A stretch of DNA of 46,323 nucleotides from Basidiobolus meristosporus CBS 931.73 (GCA_002104905.1 MCFE01000682.1:1-46323), one strand, 5' to 3'; shown: positions 31,415 through 43,108, numbered from the stretch's first letter. Numbers and translations are program-made. Notes: generated by a model not told the origin, from the letters alone.

Positions 31415-33354
31415 GATGTTTGGTAGGTAGGATTAGAGTGGAAAAAAATCGTATGTAAACAAAGGATCGACGCGAGGGAAGCGGAGTAAATATCGGTACA
31501 GGGAATGCAAATTATTAACAGCTAGAGCTCGGAGACCTCTCTAAAAAAGCCAACCTTCCCGAACACCCAGTTATATATATTATTAGTGGTCGTCAAATTT
31601 CCATACGTGGACAGGAACATCGATTTACCGAGACTTTACAGCTATCGATCCGCACCATTCACGGATCAACAAGCTTCTAGAATGTGACCAGTCTATCTAG
31701 GCATAAACCTTTTGCCCTCGATCATTCGAAACTTTGGGTTTGTGAATATACTAGAATCTCTTCCTGATTGGGAATACCGAAATATTCCAAAACAGCTCGC
31801 CACATCTAGACCTATGGATGTTTGGGGCTCAGACTAGTTTGCACAGATCCAATCTAAAATAGCTACAAATCAGTAATGGACTAGTCTATTTCCAAGACAC
31901 CACTACGTTTCTCATGATTTCTATATGGAACCGATTGCGACGATAGCCCGCAGTTGACGCTACTCCACGTTTCCCATACTCTTGGCATGGCGTTGAATAT
32001 GAGCCACATTTCACTTCACTTTGTACTTGTTAGTGGGAATGGCCATTGGATCTGTGGGTTTACCACTGACGGGAGTTTCGCATCTACTGAGATTAATATC
32101 CCTAATAAGGAAACTATCCCGAGTTCATATTTCTAATGCTTTTATACTTCTCATCGAAAATGTTATGGAATGGACTTCTATTCTGGATCAAATCCCCTAA
32201 AGCCACAATCCCGGATTGGGATGGTATCTGTTACCAATATGGATATACATGCGAAGGTGATCAAGGTGAAATTTTATCTATCGTTATGATGGTTGCCACG
32301 ATAAGCTGATGGTCTGGCCGGACTCTTTTATGCTACTTTAACAATTGCTAGAGCCAACTGTGGAAAATATACATGCCGCTGTTATCGACTATATCGAAGT
32401 GTTGTTCTTGTGATGATCTTGGCATACAATATCAATGGTGTAAATCGGGCTTCCGCATCCAAGTAACAACGTTAGTTTTGGAGCCGCCAAGACGATCAGA
32501 AGTAGCAATCTGCACATTGTCGAACATGTCTATTATTAATTGCCATTCTACACTTGATAAGCGAGAATAGTATCTAAGGGAGATTGAGTGTGCGTACACA
32601 TAAGCAACTAGTAAACGAGGTTGAATCAGCGGACCAGCTTTGCTAGCAACTAATCCGAATGCTGTGGGGTATGCTGGTTGGAGAGGTGACATGACAAACA
32701 AGGTGTGGCTTGAAGTTTTTGGTTAACACCACTCAATGTGGGCCACTCCATACACACCACTCAATGTGAGGCTGTTTAATACCGGTGGATCAGAAGAGTG
32801 ATATAAATGAATATATACATGAAAGTGATAGAAATAACTAGAGGAGTCCGATGTTTGGAAGTAAATGATTTTCCACTTTGACAAAACTCAATCGTTATGG
32901 TGGGTTACTTCGTCAATGCTTTGGAGTAGGTGAAGCCCCAGAAGTTACCCAACTTGCCCACATAGCTTGCTAGGCCCTTCCTCAAAGCATCATTGATGTT
33001 ACTGTTACAAAGCTCTAAAAGCAGACAATATACTCTATTTCAACTCAGCATGTGAAAACCAACATTGCTACAGAGCATAATATGAGTTGCAACATGTAGA
33101 CTTGATCCACAGCTTTGAAGAGATTTACCTACTGCTCCCAGCACAATTTCGCCTAGCTCATCGTGCTGAGGGATTAAGATCGGAGGCCAAAAAGGTAAGC
33201 TAGGGTGCTGATAGGTGGTGCTGATGAAATTTGTTACTGCATTTATTGATTATATGCTAATGAAGTTTGTTGCTGCATTTATTGGTTATGTGCTAATGAA
33301 ATGACCGTCCCAAGTATCGCGCCTGGTTACATGCTAATGGAATGGCGAGGCAAT
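31415..33354. other. AT-rich intergenic region, no gene recognised
   Basis: 1.94 kb between the CLC start and the hydrolase stop. The first 150 bp are the CLC promoter. Only short random open frames occur; a minus-strand one at 32432-32701 has no known motif. A phrase like CACCACTCAATGTG occurs twice at 32728-32770. The right end carries a 36-bp tandem repeat, listed separately. Confidence 0.4.
33220..33303. repeat. 36-bp tandem repeat downstream of the hydrolase
   Basis: Units at 33220-33255 and 33256-33291 share GCT(G/A)ATGAA, TTTGTT and TGCATTTATTG; a third copy begins at 33292 and breaks off after about 12 bases. A related GCTAATGGAATGG occurs at 33333. Confidence 0.75.
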
Positions 33355-34365
33355 TCACCTAAGCATTGCTGACACCCGATTCAAGAAGTTAATCAACCCA
33401 GCGGTAGTAGCCTTCGGTGCTTCTTCCCAGATAAAATGGCCACCATGATACTCTTGGGATTCCACGTTGGATGCATATTCCTTTATAGAATCTGCAACCA
33501 GCGATCCCAGGAGCGTATCCATCACCGCAAAGACCGGTATAGTCAGGGTAGTGTTGTAATACCCCCTCGAGCTGTAAATGTCTATAGTGTTCCAGAAGTT
33601 CCTGTAGTAATCATTGCCGGCCCTAAATTCGTTTTTTCGGGTCAAAATTCGAATATACTCGTCGAAATCCTCCTGGTTGATGCCCGAGCGAGTGTCCGGA
33701 AGCATCAGATAATCGAAAACCTTGTTGAAATACAATCTCTCTTTGCACCTTACAAGCTCTTCTGGAAAGGGACTAGGCTCTGACTGTAATGAGGCAAACC
33801 ACCACTTAAATGTACCAGGTCTAGGATATGAAGGGATGTTTCCCAAGGTTTCGCCGGGCACTGGTGACCCACTCACCGTAAAACTAGCAACCTCCCTGTT
33901 GAACTCATGGACATACGCGTATCCAATCCATACTCCAATGTCGTGTGTCACAATGTGAACTTTTTCGGTGATGTTGAGAGATGCTAGTGCGAGATGCAGA
34001 TCAGTCGCAACCGTCAACGCATCATAGCCATCATCAGGAATAGATGATTCTCCTTGGCCACGGGTATCAAACGCAATGACCTGGTATCCAGCCTTCGCCA
34101 GTTGGGGAATCTGATTTCTCCACTCGTACCAGCTCTGTGGATATCCATGAATCAAAACGACCGTCTCTCCATCCTTTGGACCTTCGCGGACATAGTGAAG
34201 GCGTGCATTGGTCCCATTGTTCCTCACATCGACTGAAAAGTGCTTAAATGACTTGTAGATCCGGTTCTGGGAAGGAAAATACTTGGGCCTTGAACAACTG
34301 TAGTCGGCAGCCAGAACACTCAAACCCAAGTGTAAGAAGAAGGTCAGCAGAAATATCAATGACAT
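33355..34365 (-). CDS. Secreted alpha/beta hydrolase, epoxide hydrolase/dehalogenase-like
   Basis: A single exon of 336 aa from ATG 34365. A longer open frame to 34440 exists, but a TATA-like ATAAATAG at 34397-34404 lies 32 bp upstream of this ATG, so the internal start is preferred and gives a clean signal peptide (1-19, LLTFFLHLGLSVLA core). Family motifs are oxyanion HGYP (73-76), FDTRGQGES (99-107), nucleophile Asp142 in VTHDIGVW, and catalytic His310 in GGHFIWEE. An Asp nucleophile is typical of epoxide hydrolases and haloalkane/fluoroacetate dehalogenases, not esterases. The substrate cannot be told. Divergent from the GH25 gene. Confidence 0.86.
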   Translation of the reverse strand: MSLIFLLTFFLHLGLSVLAADYSCSRPKYFPSQNRIYKSFKHFSVDVRNNGTNARLHYVREGPKDGETVVLIHGYPQSWYEWRNQIPQLAKAGYQVIAFDTRGQGESSIPDDGYDALTVATDLHLALASLNITEKVHIVTHDIGVWIGYAYVHEFNREVASFTVSGSPVPGETLGNIPSYPRPGTFKWWFASLQSEPSPFPEELVRCKERLYFNKVFDYLMLPDTRSGINQEDFDEYIRILTRKNEFRAGNDYYRNFWNTIDIYSSRGYYNTTLTIPVFAVMDTLLGSLVADSIKEYASNVESQEYHGGHFIWEEAPKATTAGLINFLNRVSAMLR

Positions 34366-34992
34366 TTGGAATGCAGCAGTAAGTTTTGGTGCACTGCTAT
34401 TTATGCATGGTTTCCTCCTAGCACACATTAGTAATTGCATCCTTCGCTTTGACGGTTTGTATTAATAATACGCATGCCTGGGAAAACCGGTTATCAACTA
34501 CATCAAGTCTAAATGGGATTAAGCTTATTGATGGAATGCAGTGACAAATCAATCCGTAGGTAAGGTGTGAATGGCAAACCAAATCCATCTGCTAGCAACG
34601 ACTGAACGAGTCACAGTCTACGAAGATCCGTTTTTTCCTGCAAATTGCCACACTCAAAGATCAGTTTTCTCCTGCTAATTGTAACACTCAAAGATCCAAC
34701 GCATTGCTATGTGAATGGATATTTGCAGTTATTTCGTGATGCGGGTTTTTGCTTAAGCAAGTCCAAGCTTTAATCAGATCTCCGTACCTTTCTGGGCATA
34801 GGATTTCCAGACATAAATCAATAATAATGTGGCTAGGTGGAGGTAATTGTCGTTGACACCAATTGACGCGGTGACCCCCATATCCCCCTATGTTTCCTTG
34901 ATACCCTCCTTGTTCATTGCATTGATCAGGATCAAAACGCAGTGAAGGCATCCCAAGTTGATCCGTGCTGTGTACAATAGAGGTTAACCCTG

Positions 34993-35036
34993 CCCTAACC
35001 TCTCCCTAACCTCTCCCTAACCTCTCCCTAACCCCT
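34993..35036. repeat. Four 11-bp CCCTAACCTCT repeats
   Basis: Three identical units and one variant (CCCTAACCCCT), head to tail, 17 bp upstream of the GH25 TATA box. Each contains CCCTAA, the telomere-repeat/telobox core, but the 11-bp period is not that of a fungal TTAGGG telomere. Confidence 0.8.
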
Positions 35037-35052
35037 CCAGATACAAGCTAGT

Positions 35053-35060
35053 TATAAAAA
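35053..35060 (+). promoter_or_regulatory. TATA box of the GH25 lysozyme gene
   Basis: TATAAAAA, 88 bp before the ATG at 35148 and just after the 11-bp repeats. Confidence 0.6.
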
Positions 35061-35147
35061 GAGTATGGATTCCCCCGTCACCTTAATACTACCCCAACTG
35101 GTCTTTCCTTGACGGGGATTCATATCACGCAAGCCTTTTCCGACAAA

Positions 35148-35831
35148 ATGCTGAAGATCACTGCACTTCTTTTATTAGCTTCTGCTACATATTGCGCACA
35201 GCCAGAGGGTATTGATGTTTCTGACCATCAACCAAATATCAATTGGAAGGCTGTGAAGGCAAATGGCGTTGAGTTCGCTTATGTCAAAGCAACGGAGGGT
35301 ACGACCTTTAAGAGTCCGGCGTTCGGTAGTCAATATAGTGGGGCCACTAATGCTGGCCTAGTGCGTGGCGCCTATCATTTTGCCCATCCTGACGTCTCAA
35401 GCGGTGCAGCACAGGCAAACTTCTTTTCGGCTAATGGAGGCGGATGGTCAGCCGATGGAAGAACTCTTCCAGGTGCAGTCGACCTCGAATATAATCCCAA
35501 CAAATCGGGTACACGTTGCTACGGATTGAGCACAGCTGCAATGACTGCCTGGATTCGCGACTTTTCCGATACTTACCATGCCAAGACAGGTCGCTATCCG
35601 GTAATTTACACTACAACCGATTGGTGGAAAACCTGCACCGGTAATGCTAGCGGTTTTCAAAATAATAATCCATTATGGATTGCTCGTTGGGGTCCCTCAG
35701 TTGGCGAACTTCCTGCGGGCTATAGTTTCTCCACATTCTGGCAATATGCGGATTCTGGTCGCAATCCAGGGGACCAGGACAGGTTCAATGGAGATAGCGC
35801 AGGGCTTACAAGACTTGCGAAAGGTTCGTAA
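35148..35831 (+). CDS. Secreted GH25 lysozyme (Chalaropsis type)
   Basis: An intronless 227-aa protein. Signal peptide MLKITALLLLASATYC-A; after cleavage before Gln18 the catalytic residues fall at the positions described for Chalaropsis lysozyme (Asp6 = D23, Asp9 = D26, Glu33 = E50). The second acidic pair is D112/E114 in AVDLEYNP. Other family marks are GIDVSDHQ, VKATEGTTF, GAYHFAHP and WQYAD near the C-terminus. GH25 muramidases cleave the beta-1,4 MurNAc-GlcNAc bond of bacterial peptidoglycan, so the enzyme likely attacks bacteria or digests their walls. No wall-binding domain. GH25 in fungi is generally seen as an old bacterial acquisition; the lack of introns among intron-rich neighbours fits that. 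Confidence 0.95.
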   Translation: MLKITALLLLASATYCAQPEGIDVSDHQPNINWKAVKANGVEFAYVKATEGTTFKSPAFGSQYSGATNAGLVRGAYHFAHPDVSSGAAQANFFSANGGGWSADGRTLPGAVDLEYNPNKSGTRCYGLSTAAMTAWIRDFSDTYHAKTGRYPVIYTTTDWWKTCTGNASGFQNNNPLWIARWGPSVGELPAGYSFSTFWQYADSGRNPGDQDRFNGDSAGLTRLAKGS

Positions 35832-38800
35832 ACTTCCATTAGGTGGGTGTTTGTGAGAGATGACAGGGATACAAAAAAGATTAATCACATGCTTATGACC
35901 AATGTTGAAGGTGTTGGCTGAGCCAAAGGCAAATATCAAAGTTAACCAATGGAGTAGATGTGAACCGACAATAAGCTGTAGTAATAGAAAGGTTGACACT
36001 TGTTGCTAGGTTTTGCTTTCGGGTGAAATTCTTGTTTTCAATAATAAAGATACAGGAGCTAAAACAAATGAAGAGAGTGATGACAGCATTTTAACGTGAC
36101 TCAATTAGATGAAGATAGAGCATTGTACGGCAATCGTTCTGTCAGATTTAAAGCACAACTCTGCAAATAACTTGTTGAAAAGTTGGATTTTCTGTAACAA
36201 TAGTATTTCACACCATTTCGCATTCTTCAAAAGCGTATGTGTAGGGTTTGAAAATTGGAACGATACATAAAAGTTTTGTTTCTTATTGCATATTCGATAT
36301 AGAGTTTAAGGTGATGATTATTCTTATCATAAACTTACGATCCTACACAAAGGGATTGTAGAAGGGTTTGAGGTTTTCCATGTTACGGCTTCATATGTCA
36401 AAGTCCGGACCAAATCTCACTTTTCATGATCAGAAACATGCAACAATTGTCAGGATGTTAAATTGAATCAATAGATTTGACGTAACAATCATCGAACGCT
36501 TTGTTGGTTTCCAAACTCTGCATCACACATCAACGGATCAGGAACAGCATTTACAACCTTGGTATCCTGGTTGGATTGCAATGATGGAAGGCATCCTTCA
36601 GCGACACATGTTCTTGTATGGCCCTGCCGCTGGGTGAGCCATAATGACACAGGTGAAGGCAGTTAATACTTCAACCATGATGATATACAAGATTTCGAGA
36701 TTTGAATAGCTTCAAAGTATTGCGCTATGCGATCTAGTGGCTGTGGATATGTCTAATATGTCAATATCAGCCCTCAAGCTTCGATAAATACTGTAGCAGT
36801 GCCCCATCCAATGGCTGTACTCTAGATATGGAAAGATGATCACAATACCATATATCATATGGACACATGGATTCTTAATTCCCAATACAAATCAGATTGT
36901 GGAATCTCCATAAATCCTCAAATCTAGGCCCTTGGTTTGATCCAACACTGCAATGCGCAAAATAGATTCAGAGAACATTGCTACAGATTATGTTTCGTTT
37001 ACTCAGAAATCCAACTTTATGGTAGATTGAATTTGTACCAGTTGATTATATTGAATTTGTATCAGTTCATACCAAATGAATAGTATGCATTCTTGACCAT
37101 ACGTGCAGTAACGTATGAGCGTTGGAGATCATGGCATGTAACAATTTTCTGGCGAGATCCTACCTCTATTGGAGTATTTGAAAGGGTTGCTGGTCTATTA
37201 TGAGATTTGTATATTGACTAGTAATGCTAACAAGTAAAAAGCGTCCTGCGAAATTAGTGAAGGTTAAGCAATTCCTTAAACCCAAATATTTAGGTTCATG
37301 TTCCAGACATTCTACGGGATTACCCGAGGGCATTGCTACTCAAGGTAAAGCACTATTTAGTAGTAGGTCTCTTCAACCTGGAAATCTTTTATATCCGAAA
37401 GCGTTATATGCACAGGGCGATAGTGATATATGGTATATTGGCATCAAACCATCAATTCCCAATTATAAGGAGTCATCTCTATTTGGACGTGCATTTGTCA
37501 TTAATCTCTTACTCCCAAACGTAGGAAAACAACGGTATTTGAAAATAAATTAAATAATGACATCTGGTAAACAATCCCAAGTGATATATGCTTCGATCTA
37601 TTATTAATATGCTAAGGGGTTGGCGACGATAGCAATTTGATCTGTTCAAACTATGGGCATGTCTTGATGTTGAAAGAGAAAGATATCTGTCCCCACAATA
37701 AGCCACTGGTAGTACAGCCGTGATGCCATGCTCATACTGCTACAATAAGGCTTATAACAATACAGGCCTCCGTACCAGGAGAACTGGCATGCCAAAATAG
37801 GCACCGACTTCATTCTAGCCAGTTGTGTTCGTATATCAAAAATTGCCTTGTTGAACTCTCATGTGTGACTTGGGGGCATTCTGCGTAAAAGAAACTCCAT
37901 CAGTCTCACTACTGAGTCAAATGCATTTGTTGATACATATAATCAATCATTCAATGGTGAAACCTCTGCTGATGTATTGAAGCCTTGACTTACTGATTAC
38001 TTCGTTACCTTGCTATATATATGTGACTCACCGATGATTACCTTACTATGTATATGTGACTCACCGACGACTGCTTTGCCTTACTATATCCTCACTGCTC
38101 ACCTAACCCTATATTTGGCGCTTAGCTTATTCGCCCCTTGTGATTACACAATCACCATAGCTATGAGCCCCCAATGCTTTCTCACCTATCCCTATTTGCT
38201 GATTAGCGCATTTACACCTCTGTGGCCAATCATTTCAAGCTCCCAATTGCTATATAAGCTGTATTGTGTAGTAGCATTTCTCTTCGACTGATGATATACT
38301 GGTTTTCCAGCTTTGCTTCAGGTTTCTTGACTTTGATCATAACCATGATGTGATGTTGTGGAGTCTGGTGGGTTTGTTAGCGCCTTAGTCATTTGTTGAC
38401 TTTAAGTTGGATTCATCAATGAGTGAAATATTCTTTCAAGATAAACTCACCAGTTAAGAGAATTTAATTCCATAGAATCTCTTGATTTGTAAAGAGCAAA
38501 TGAGTAAGCCTGGTGGATTACATAATATATTAATAAGGTACTTTGTGGAATATGCTTCTTAGACATTAAATGTTGTGTTTTCTCTGATAGATTATACATC
38601 CTACAGATCATCCCATGATATATGTGTTCCATGCCCATAGAAGATGTAGACATGTTCACAGCATTCCTTGGTGAATACTTGAGTTATTTAGTTCTTAACC
38701 ATCACTCCAAGTTGCTAAAGTTTGGGTAATAAACTGCTCACTACATATGCAATGAACATGTTTCCAATATCTCTAGATGAACAGGTCTGTGCAGCTTTCA

Positions 38801-39417
38801 ACTGTTGGATAATGCACATATCCAGTGAAGTGCTAACCAAGGAAAAGTAGTCATTTATGTATCTTCAATAAAGGTGATTAACATACACATTCATTGTAGA
38901 GATGTTCTAAATATATTTTTAATTCTTAGTACACCTGTAATACTCTTCAAAGCATTCTGATATTGAGTCAGGTGATCAAGCTGCACATAGATTAATGTGT
39001 AGCTGATTAGTATAATATTACAAGTCATTCTACGTAATGATTACACATTAATGACTAGATTCTAATACCATTGATAGAGATGATTTAACATACACTTTCA
39101 TTGTAGAGGTGATCCAAGTGTGTTTTTTGCCGTCAATACACCCTGTAATATTCTTCAAAAGCACTCTGCTATTAAATCAGGTGATCAAGCTGCACATATA
39201 TTAGTATATGGTTGATCTAGTATAAATATCACCAAGTCATTCTGTTGTAATGATTATGCACTGATAACTAAACTCTAACCAGTAATGAACTAGATTTTGC
39301 TGAATGCAGCTTCATTTGTGTATGCAATAGAAATATCTATGACGGCACAAATGAATAAAGAGGAGGATAATACTTTGCATTTGCCAACAACCAATATATT
39401 TGAGCATTAAGATACTA
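35832..39417. other. Gene-poor AT-rich region
   Basis: 3.6 kb with no recognised gene. A plus-strand open frame at 37224-37553 (109 codons) has partly protein-like composition (LYAQGDSDIWYIG) but no known family. A small imperfect duplication around ATGTGACTCACCGA occurs at 38018-38075. The right end holds a degenerate 200-bp tandem duplication, listed separately. Confidence 0.4.
38873..39285. repeat. Degenerate tandem duplication of about 205 bp
   Basis: Two diverged copies, 38873 to about 39075 and about 39079 to 39285. Shared blocks in order: AACATACAC-TTCATTGTAGAG, CACC(C)TGTAATA, TCAGGTGATCAAGCTGCACATA and AAGTCATTCT-GTAATGATTA. No coding potential. Immediately upstream of the unrecognised gene at 39418. 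Confidence 0.7.
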
Positions 39418-40907
39418 ATGGATTCTCTAATCACTGCTAAACTGCAGCGAAAAATAACCCTACCACAATACTTGCACCAAGCGCCCAACTACCATAAGTA
39501 CTTCCTTAGCCCATCAGTAGAGACTGAAATATTACTGGCCTTTCTGACTTCATTGTGCAACAACCAAGACGAGTACCAGGAATTACTCTACCCCCAAAAC
39601 GCACCCGAAGATAGGTACTACCGCAGCTATTGTGCACAAGGATTAGGCAAAGATTAATAACCAACTGGTACTAGGAAATCTACACTAGACGCCTTGCCAA
39701 CAGATTTATTAGTGTCCATAAAGGAAACCCTTGCCACGGTTTTTGATTTTGTCCTGGAAACTTACGTTGTCACACGTCCCCAATGGTCCACACAAACCTT
39801 GGAGTCGGGTAGCATCATAGAAGAGTCCATTGCGGCCGGCTCGTATATATCTTGTGAGGAGATCGAGCAAACTGTCTTTGCCTGTGTTCTTTGGAAGACC
39901 CAAGTGGGGGATCCGAATTCGTCCATTTGCCAGCTTCAAAAAGCTGCTGGTTGTACAACGGAGGCGGCAAGAAATATAGCTACTCTCTCCCAGAGTAAGG
40001 TACCTTTTTGTTAGAAGACCTTTACAGATCACCTTTCATTGACCAGTGGTAGGGAAGAGCAGTAGTCGCTCTATCCACAGATGTAGAGCGTCTAATCAGG
40101 ATTGGGTCTAGTTTGGCATCCTGTGGCCTGCGCGTTACCATTCGGTCAGGCAGAGACACCTTTCGAGAAGAGATTGCCAGTTTACTTCTTCGGTGTGTAC
40201 AGGAGCTATGTACCAGTCGATTGCCACCAATCATCAAGATAGTGCGTGACCAGCTGCTCAGCGGTTGGCAAAGAGATTCTATTGATGTATGCAAACAATT
40301 ACTTCAGATCGATATGCTACTGCTATCTAGTGGTTGCATGTCCGTTGAGGCAAATGGTCACTTAAAAGCACTGTATTACTGTGCTTTTCCGGATGGCAAG
40401 AAAACCTTGAGTACATATTATCCCTTTAATGCTATTCCCCAAGTTTTTGTCTAACTTGCCATTGTTACAGCTTCTAGGTTTACTGCGCTATATACTGCAT
40501 TGACTGGCAGGGTAATAAGCGAGACAAAAGCAGAACTACTTTTTGAATCCTCCAAGCACACAGATGAGTATGATTTCGTTGTTCTAACTCTGGGTGCATT
40601 GCGCCCTTACTCGCTTGTTTCAATATAAGGTAGAATTAAGTGATATTGGCAATATAAAGAGTATAGCAACGTTGTAAAGCTACAATATACTGGGGAACTT
40701 AAGCTGGAAATTTTCAATTCAGTCATTGGTGCAATACCAAAGAGACTGCTTGCCTGCATTAGCAAAGAAAAGCTCAATGAGTCTGCCACTGTATGTTTAA
40801 GGTGTTTCAATTGGGACAATGTATCATGTCACATTTAATTCAAGTTACTTGTACAATATCAACCAACCTGTATGCTTCAAGCTACAGCTTACATGCAATG
40901 CTATTGA
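39418..40907 (+). CDS. Unrecognised multi-exon gene
   Basis: Six exons can be joined in frame: 39418-39614, 39675-39994, 40063-40410, 40471-40616, 40680-40790 and 40845-40907. Introns are GT-AG of 60, 68, 60, 63 and 54 nt, matching the other genes; the TAATAA at 39655-39660 falls in intron 1. The product is 394 aa and looks mostly alpha-helical, without signal peptide or membrane segment. Recognisable phrases are LSPSVETEILLAFLTSLC, LPTDLLVSIKETLATVFDFV, CCEEIEQTVFACVLW-like (actually SCEEIEQTVFACVLW), FREEIASLLLRCVQEL and LEIFNSVIGAIPKRLLACI. It could extend further upstream. The two last introns are less certain; a shorter form would end at 40628. A helical-repeat subunit of a large complex is possible, but I do not recognise the family. 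Confidence 0.6.
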
Positions 40908-41040
40908 TTGACTATTTATACACTTAGAAGTTCTGTATACATCCTGAAAGTACATGATAGTGCAAATCACTGGGGCATTGCTAATTAATTTAGAACCTTA
41001 AAGATCAAACTATATCACTTCAGTAAAATTGGGTAAAATA

Positions 41041-41284
41041 TGTTGTAAGAGTCTTAGAGATATTGGAAGTGATTGGGAGAACAAATAGATTATGTGGTTT
41101 TCACTTAATGATTTATTGAATATAAAAGTAGTATTTATACTTTTACATGGTCTTGGCATAACAAACATGTAGAATAGGCTTAGGAAGGTCCCAAGAACAT
41201 GTGTGCAAAGTTTGGGGCTGTTTGTGTTGTAAGAGTCCTGGAGATATTGGAAGTGATTTGGGAGGACAATTAGATTATGAGGTT
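41041..41284 (-). repeat. Two truncated copia LTR fragments
   Basis: 41041-41224 starts TGTTGTAAGAGTC and ends at GGGGCTGTTTG, about half an LTR in minus orientation. It is cut by a second LTR start at 41225 that runs about 60 bp before the full LTR of element D. These are remains of earlier insertions at the same spot. Confidence 0.8.
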
Positions 41285-41286
41285 AC

Positions 41287-41635
41287 TGTTGTAAAAATTT
41301 GTAATTCCACCTAAATATTCACCTAACTTAGCCACTTAGATCATTACCTTCTAATCCTAGGGAATACTGACCAAATTCCTTGTTGGGATTTACTTGGAAT
41401 ATTTTCACCAAAAATACCAGGTACCCAGAACATGAAAATTCTCAAAGTTGTCCAAGCAGCCCAAACTTTGCACACATGTTCTTGCAACCCTCCTTAACCT
41501 ATTATACATGTTTGCTATGCCAAGACCATGTAAAAGTATAAACATCACTTTTACATTCAATAAATCATTAAGTGAAAACCACATAATCCACTTGTCCTCC
41601 CAATCACTTCCAGTATCTCCAAGACTCTTACAACA
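41287..41635 (+). repeat. Copia LTR, element D (5' LTR, 349 bp)
   Basis: It begins TGTTGTAAAAATT and ends CTCTTACAACA, plus orientation. The PBS GGTTATGAGCCCCAAGC follows at 41636-41652. Confidence 0.9.
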
Positions 41636-41639
41636 GGTT

Positions 41640-43108
41640 ATGAGCCCCAAGCTGTCACTCTCTGCAAAGTCTACTACTGCTATTACTGGAATTTTTCTCT
41701 CTGCTGAAAAGTTGGATGGATCTAACTACCAAATGTGAAAGGTGAAGATGAAGATGCTGCTACAAGAAAGAGGCCTTTATGATATTGTCATGGGAGAAGA
41801 ATGCCCTCCTTATAATGTAGGAGAGGAAGCCTAAAAGTACCAGAACAAAGAACAAGGTGCCTTTAACTGCATTTGCCTTAATGTTAAAGAAAAATTGCTA
41901 ATTCAATGCTCAAGAGCAAAAAGGGCAAAGAATGCCTGAAAGGCATTAGAAGACATCTACCAGTCATGTTCAGCTGCTAAGAAAATGTACCTGAGACAAA
42001 TATTATTTACTACAAAGATGCAGCCAGTAGAAGAAATGAAAAATCTAATCAACAGAATTACCCTGCTGGTGGATGAAATGGAATCTGTGGGCACAGACTG
42101 GTGCCTCAAAAAGAGAGATAATCAGCAAAAGAAGCCTGAATATGGAAATGCTGCAACAACTGAAGATAGACTACTCATATCTGCACTAAATATGTTTGCA
42201 CACAAGGATTCTCAGATGTGGTATATTGACTCTAGAGCATCTCAACTCTTTACACACCAAAACAAACTTTTTACCCAATACCAAGAAATTCCCATTAAGA
42301 AGGTTTTCATGGGTGACAATAGAACACTTGATGCAGTGGGAGAAGGATCTATCCAAGTAAACCTTAGAAGCAGTGAAGGAAGCCATACACTGACCTCTAA
42401 AGAAGTATTCTGTGTATTAGAAATAGCCAAGAACCTACTGTCTGTAAGCAAGGCCTCTGCAGAAGGACTCAGTTTCAGCTTTGACAATTCTGGATGCAAG
42501 ATCACTGATCAAAATGGTGCCCATATTGCTTTGGGTATCAGAGATCAGAATGTATACAAGTTGACTTATATTCCATCATATCTAGAAGCCAATATAAGTA
42601 CCCTAAGAAAAAAAATTGAGAAAAGGCCAGCAAAATACCATCATAGTATCAGCTGAATTCCAAGTTTCTCAAAATTGACAACTCTCAATATCTCTGTTCT
42701 GAACTGATTTGCAGGCAAGCAAACAAGTTCTCCAGGAGAAGACTAGGCAAACTAGCATCCATACCAAATTTGGTAATTAGCTGCCCATTACTTTCATCAA
42801 AAATTGCGTTTGAAATTTTGAACCCAAAACACCAGCAGAATACCAGCTAAAAGTCAGATGAATTCCAAGTTTGAGGTTTTTCATAGGGGTAACTTAAATG
42901 AAGAAACCTCATTGCTTTGGCACAGGAGATTTGGGCACATCAATTTTGATATTTGCACAAAATGATCAAAGATCAGCTAAATTCTGGAGTAAAAATTGAT
43001 CCCTCAGCTAATTTGGAGCACTGTGAAGCCTGCATATATAGGAAACAAGCCAGACAACTGTTCAAGAGCTCTGGGTCAATCAAAACTAAGAAAAAATTAG
43101 ATCTAATT
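41640..43108 (+). pseudogene. Copia gag-protease-preintegrase, element D (degenerate)
   Basis: Gag starts at the PBS ATG (41640) but has a TGA in place of the Trp of NYQVW (41736) and further stops near 41833 and 41938. After DEMESVG an in-frame deletion removes the Gag C-terminus and zinc knuckle and joins to KKRDNQQ. The protease follows with the active-site triad mutated (YIDSRAS instead of DSGAS). Then come the GAG-pre-integrase segments NLLSVSKA and LWHRRFGH (about 42916) with the CEAC pair of the HHCC zinc site (about 43022). The copy is cut at 43108 by the LTR of element E. Confidence 0.88.

Larger units (their letters stand above)
34366..35147. promoter_or_regulatory. Divergent hydrolase/GH25 promoter region
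   Basis: 782 bp. It holds the TATA-like box of the hydrolase at 34397-34404 (minus), a duplicated phrase CACTCAAAGATC with TTTTCTCCTG(C/A) at 34640-34695, the CCCTAACCTCT repeats and the GH25 TATA box. No gene seen. Confidence 0.5.
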
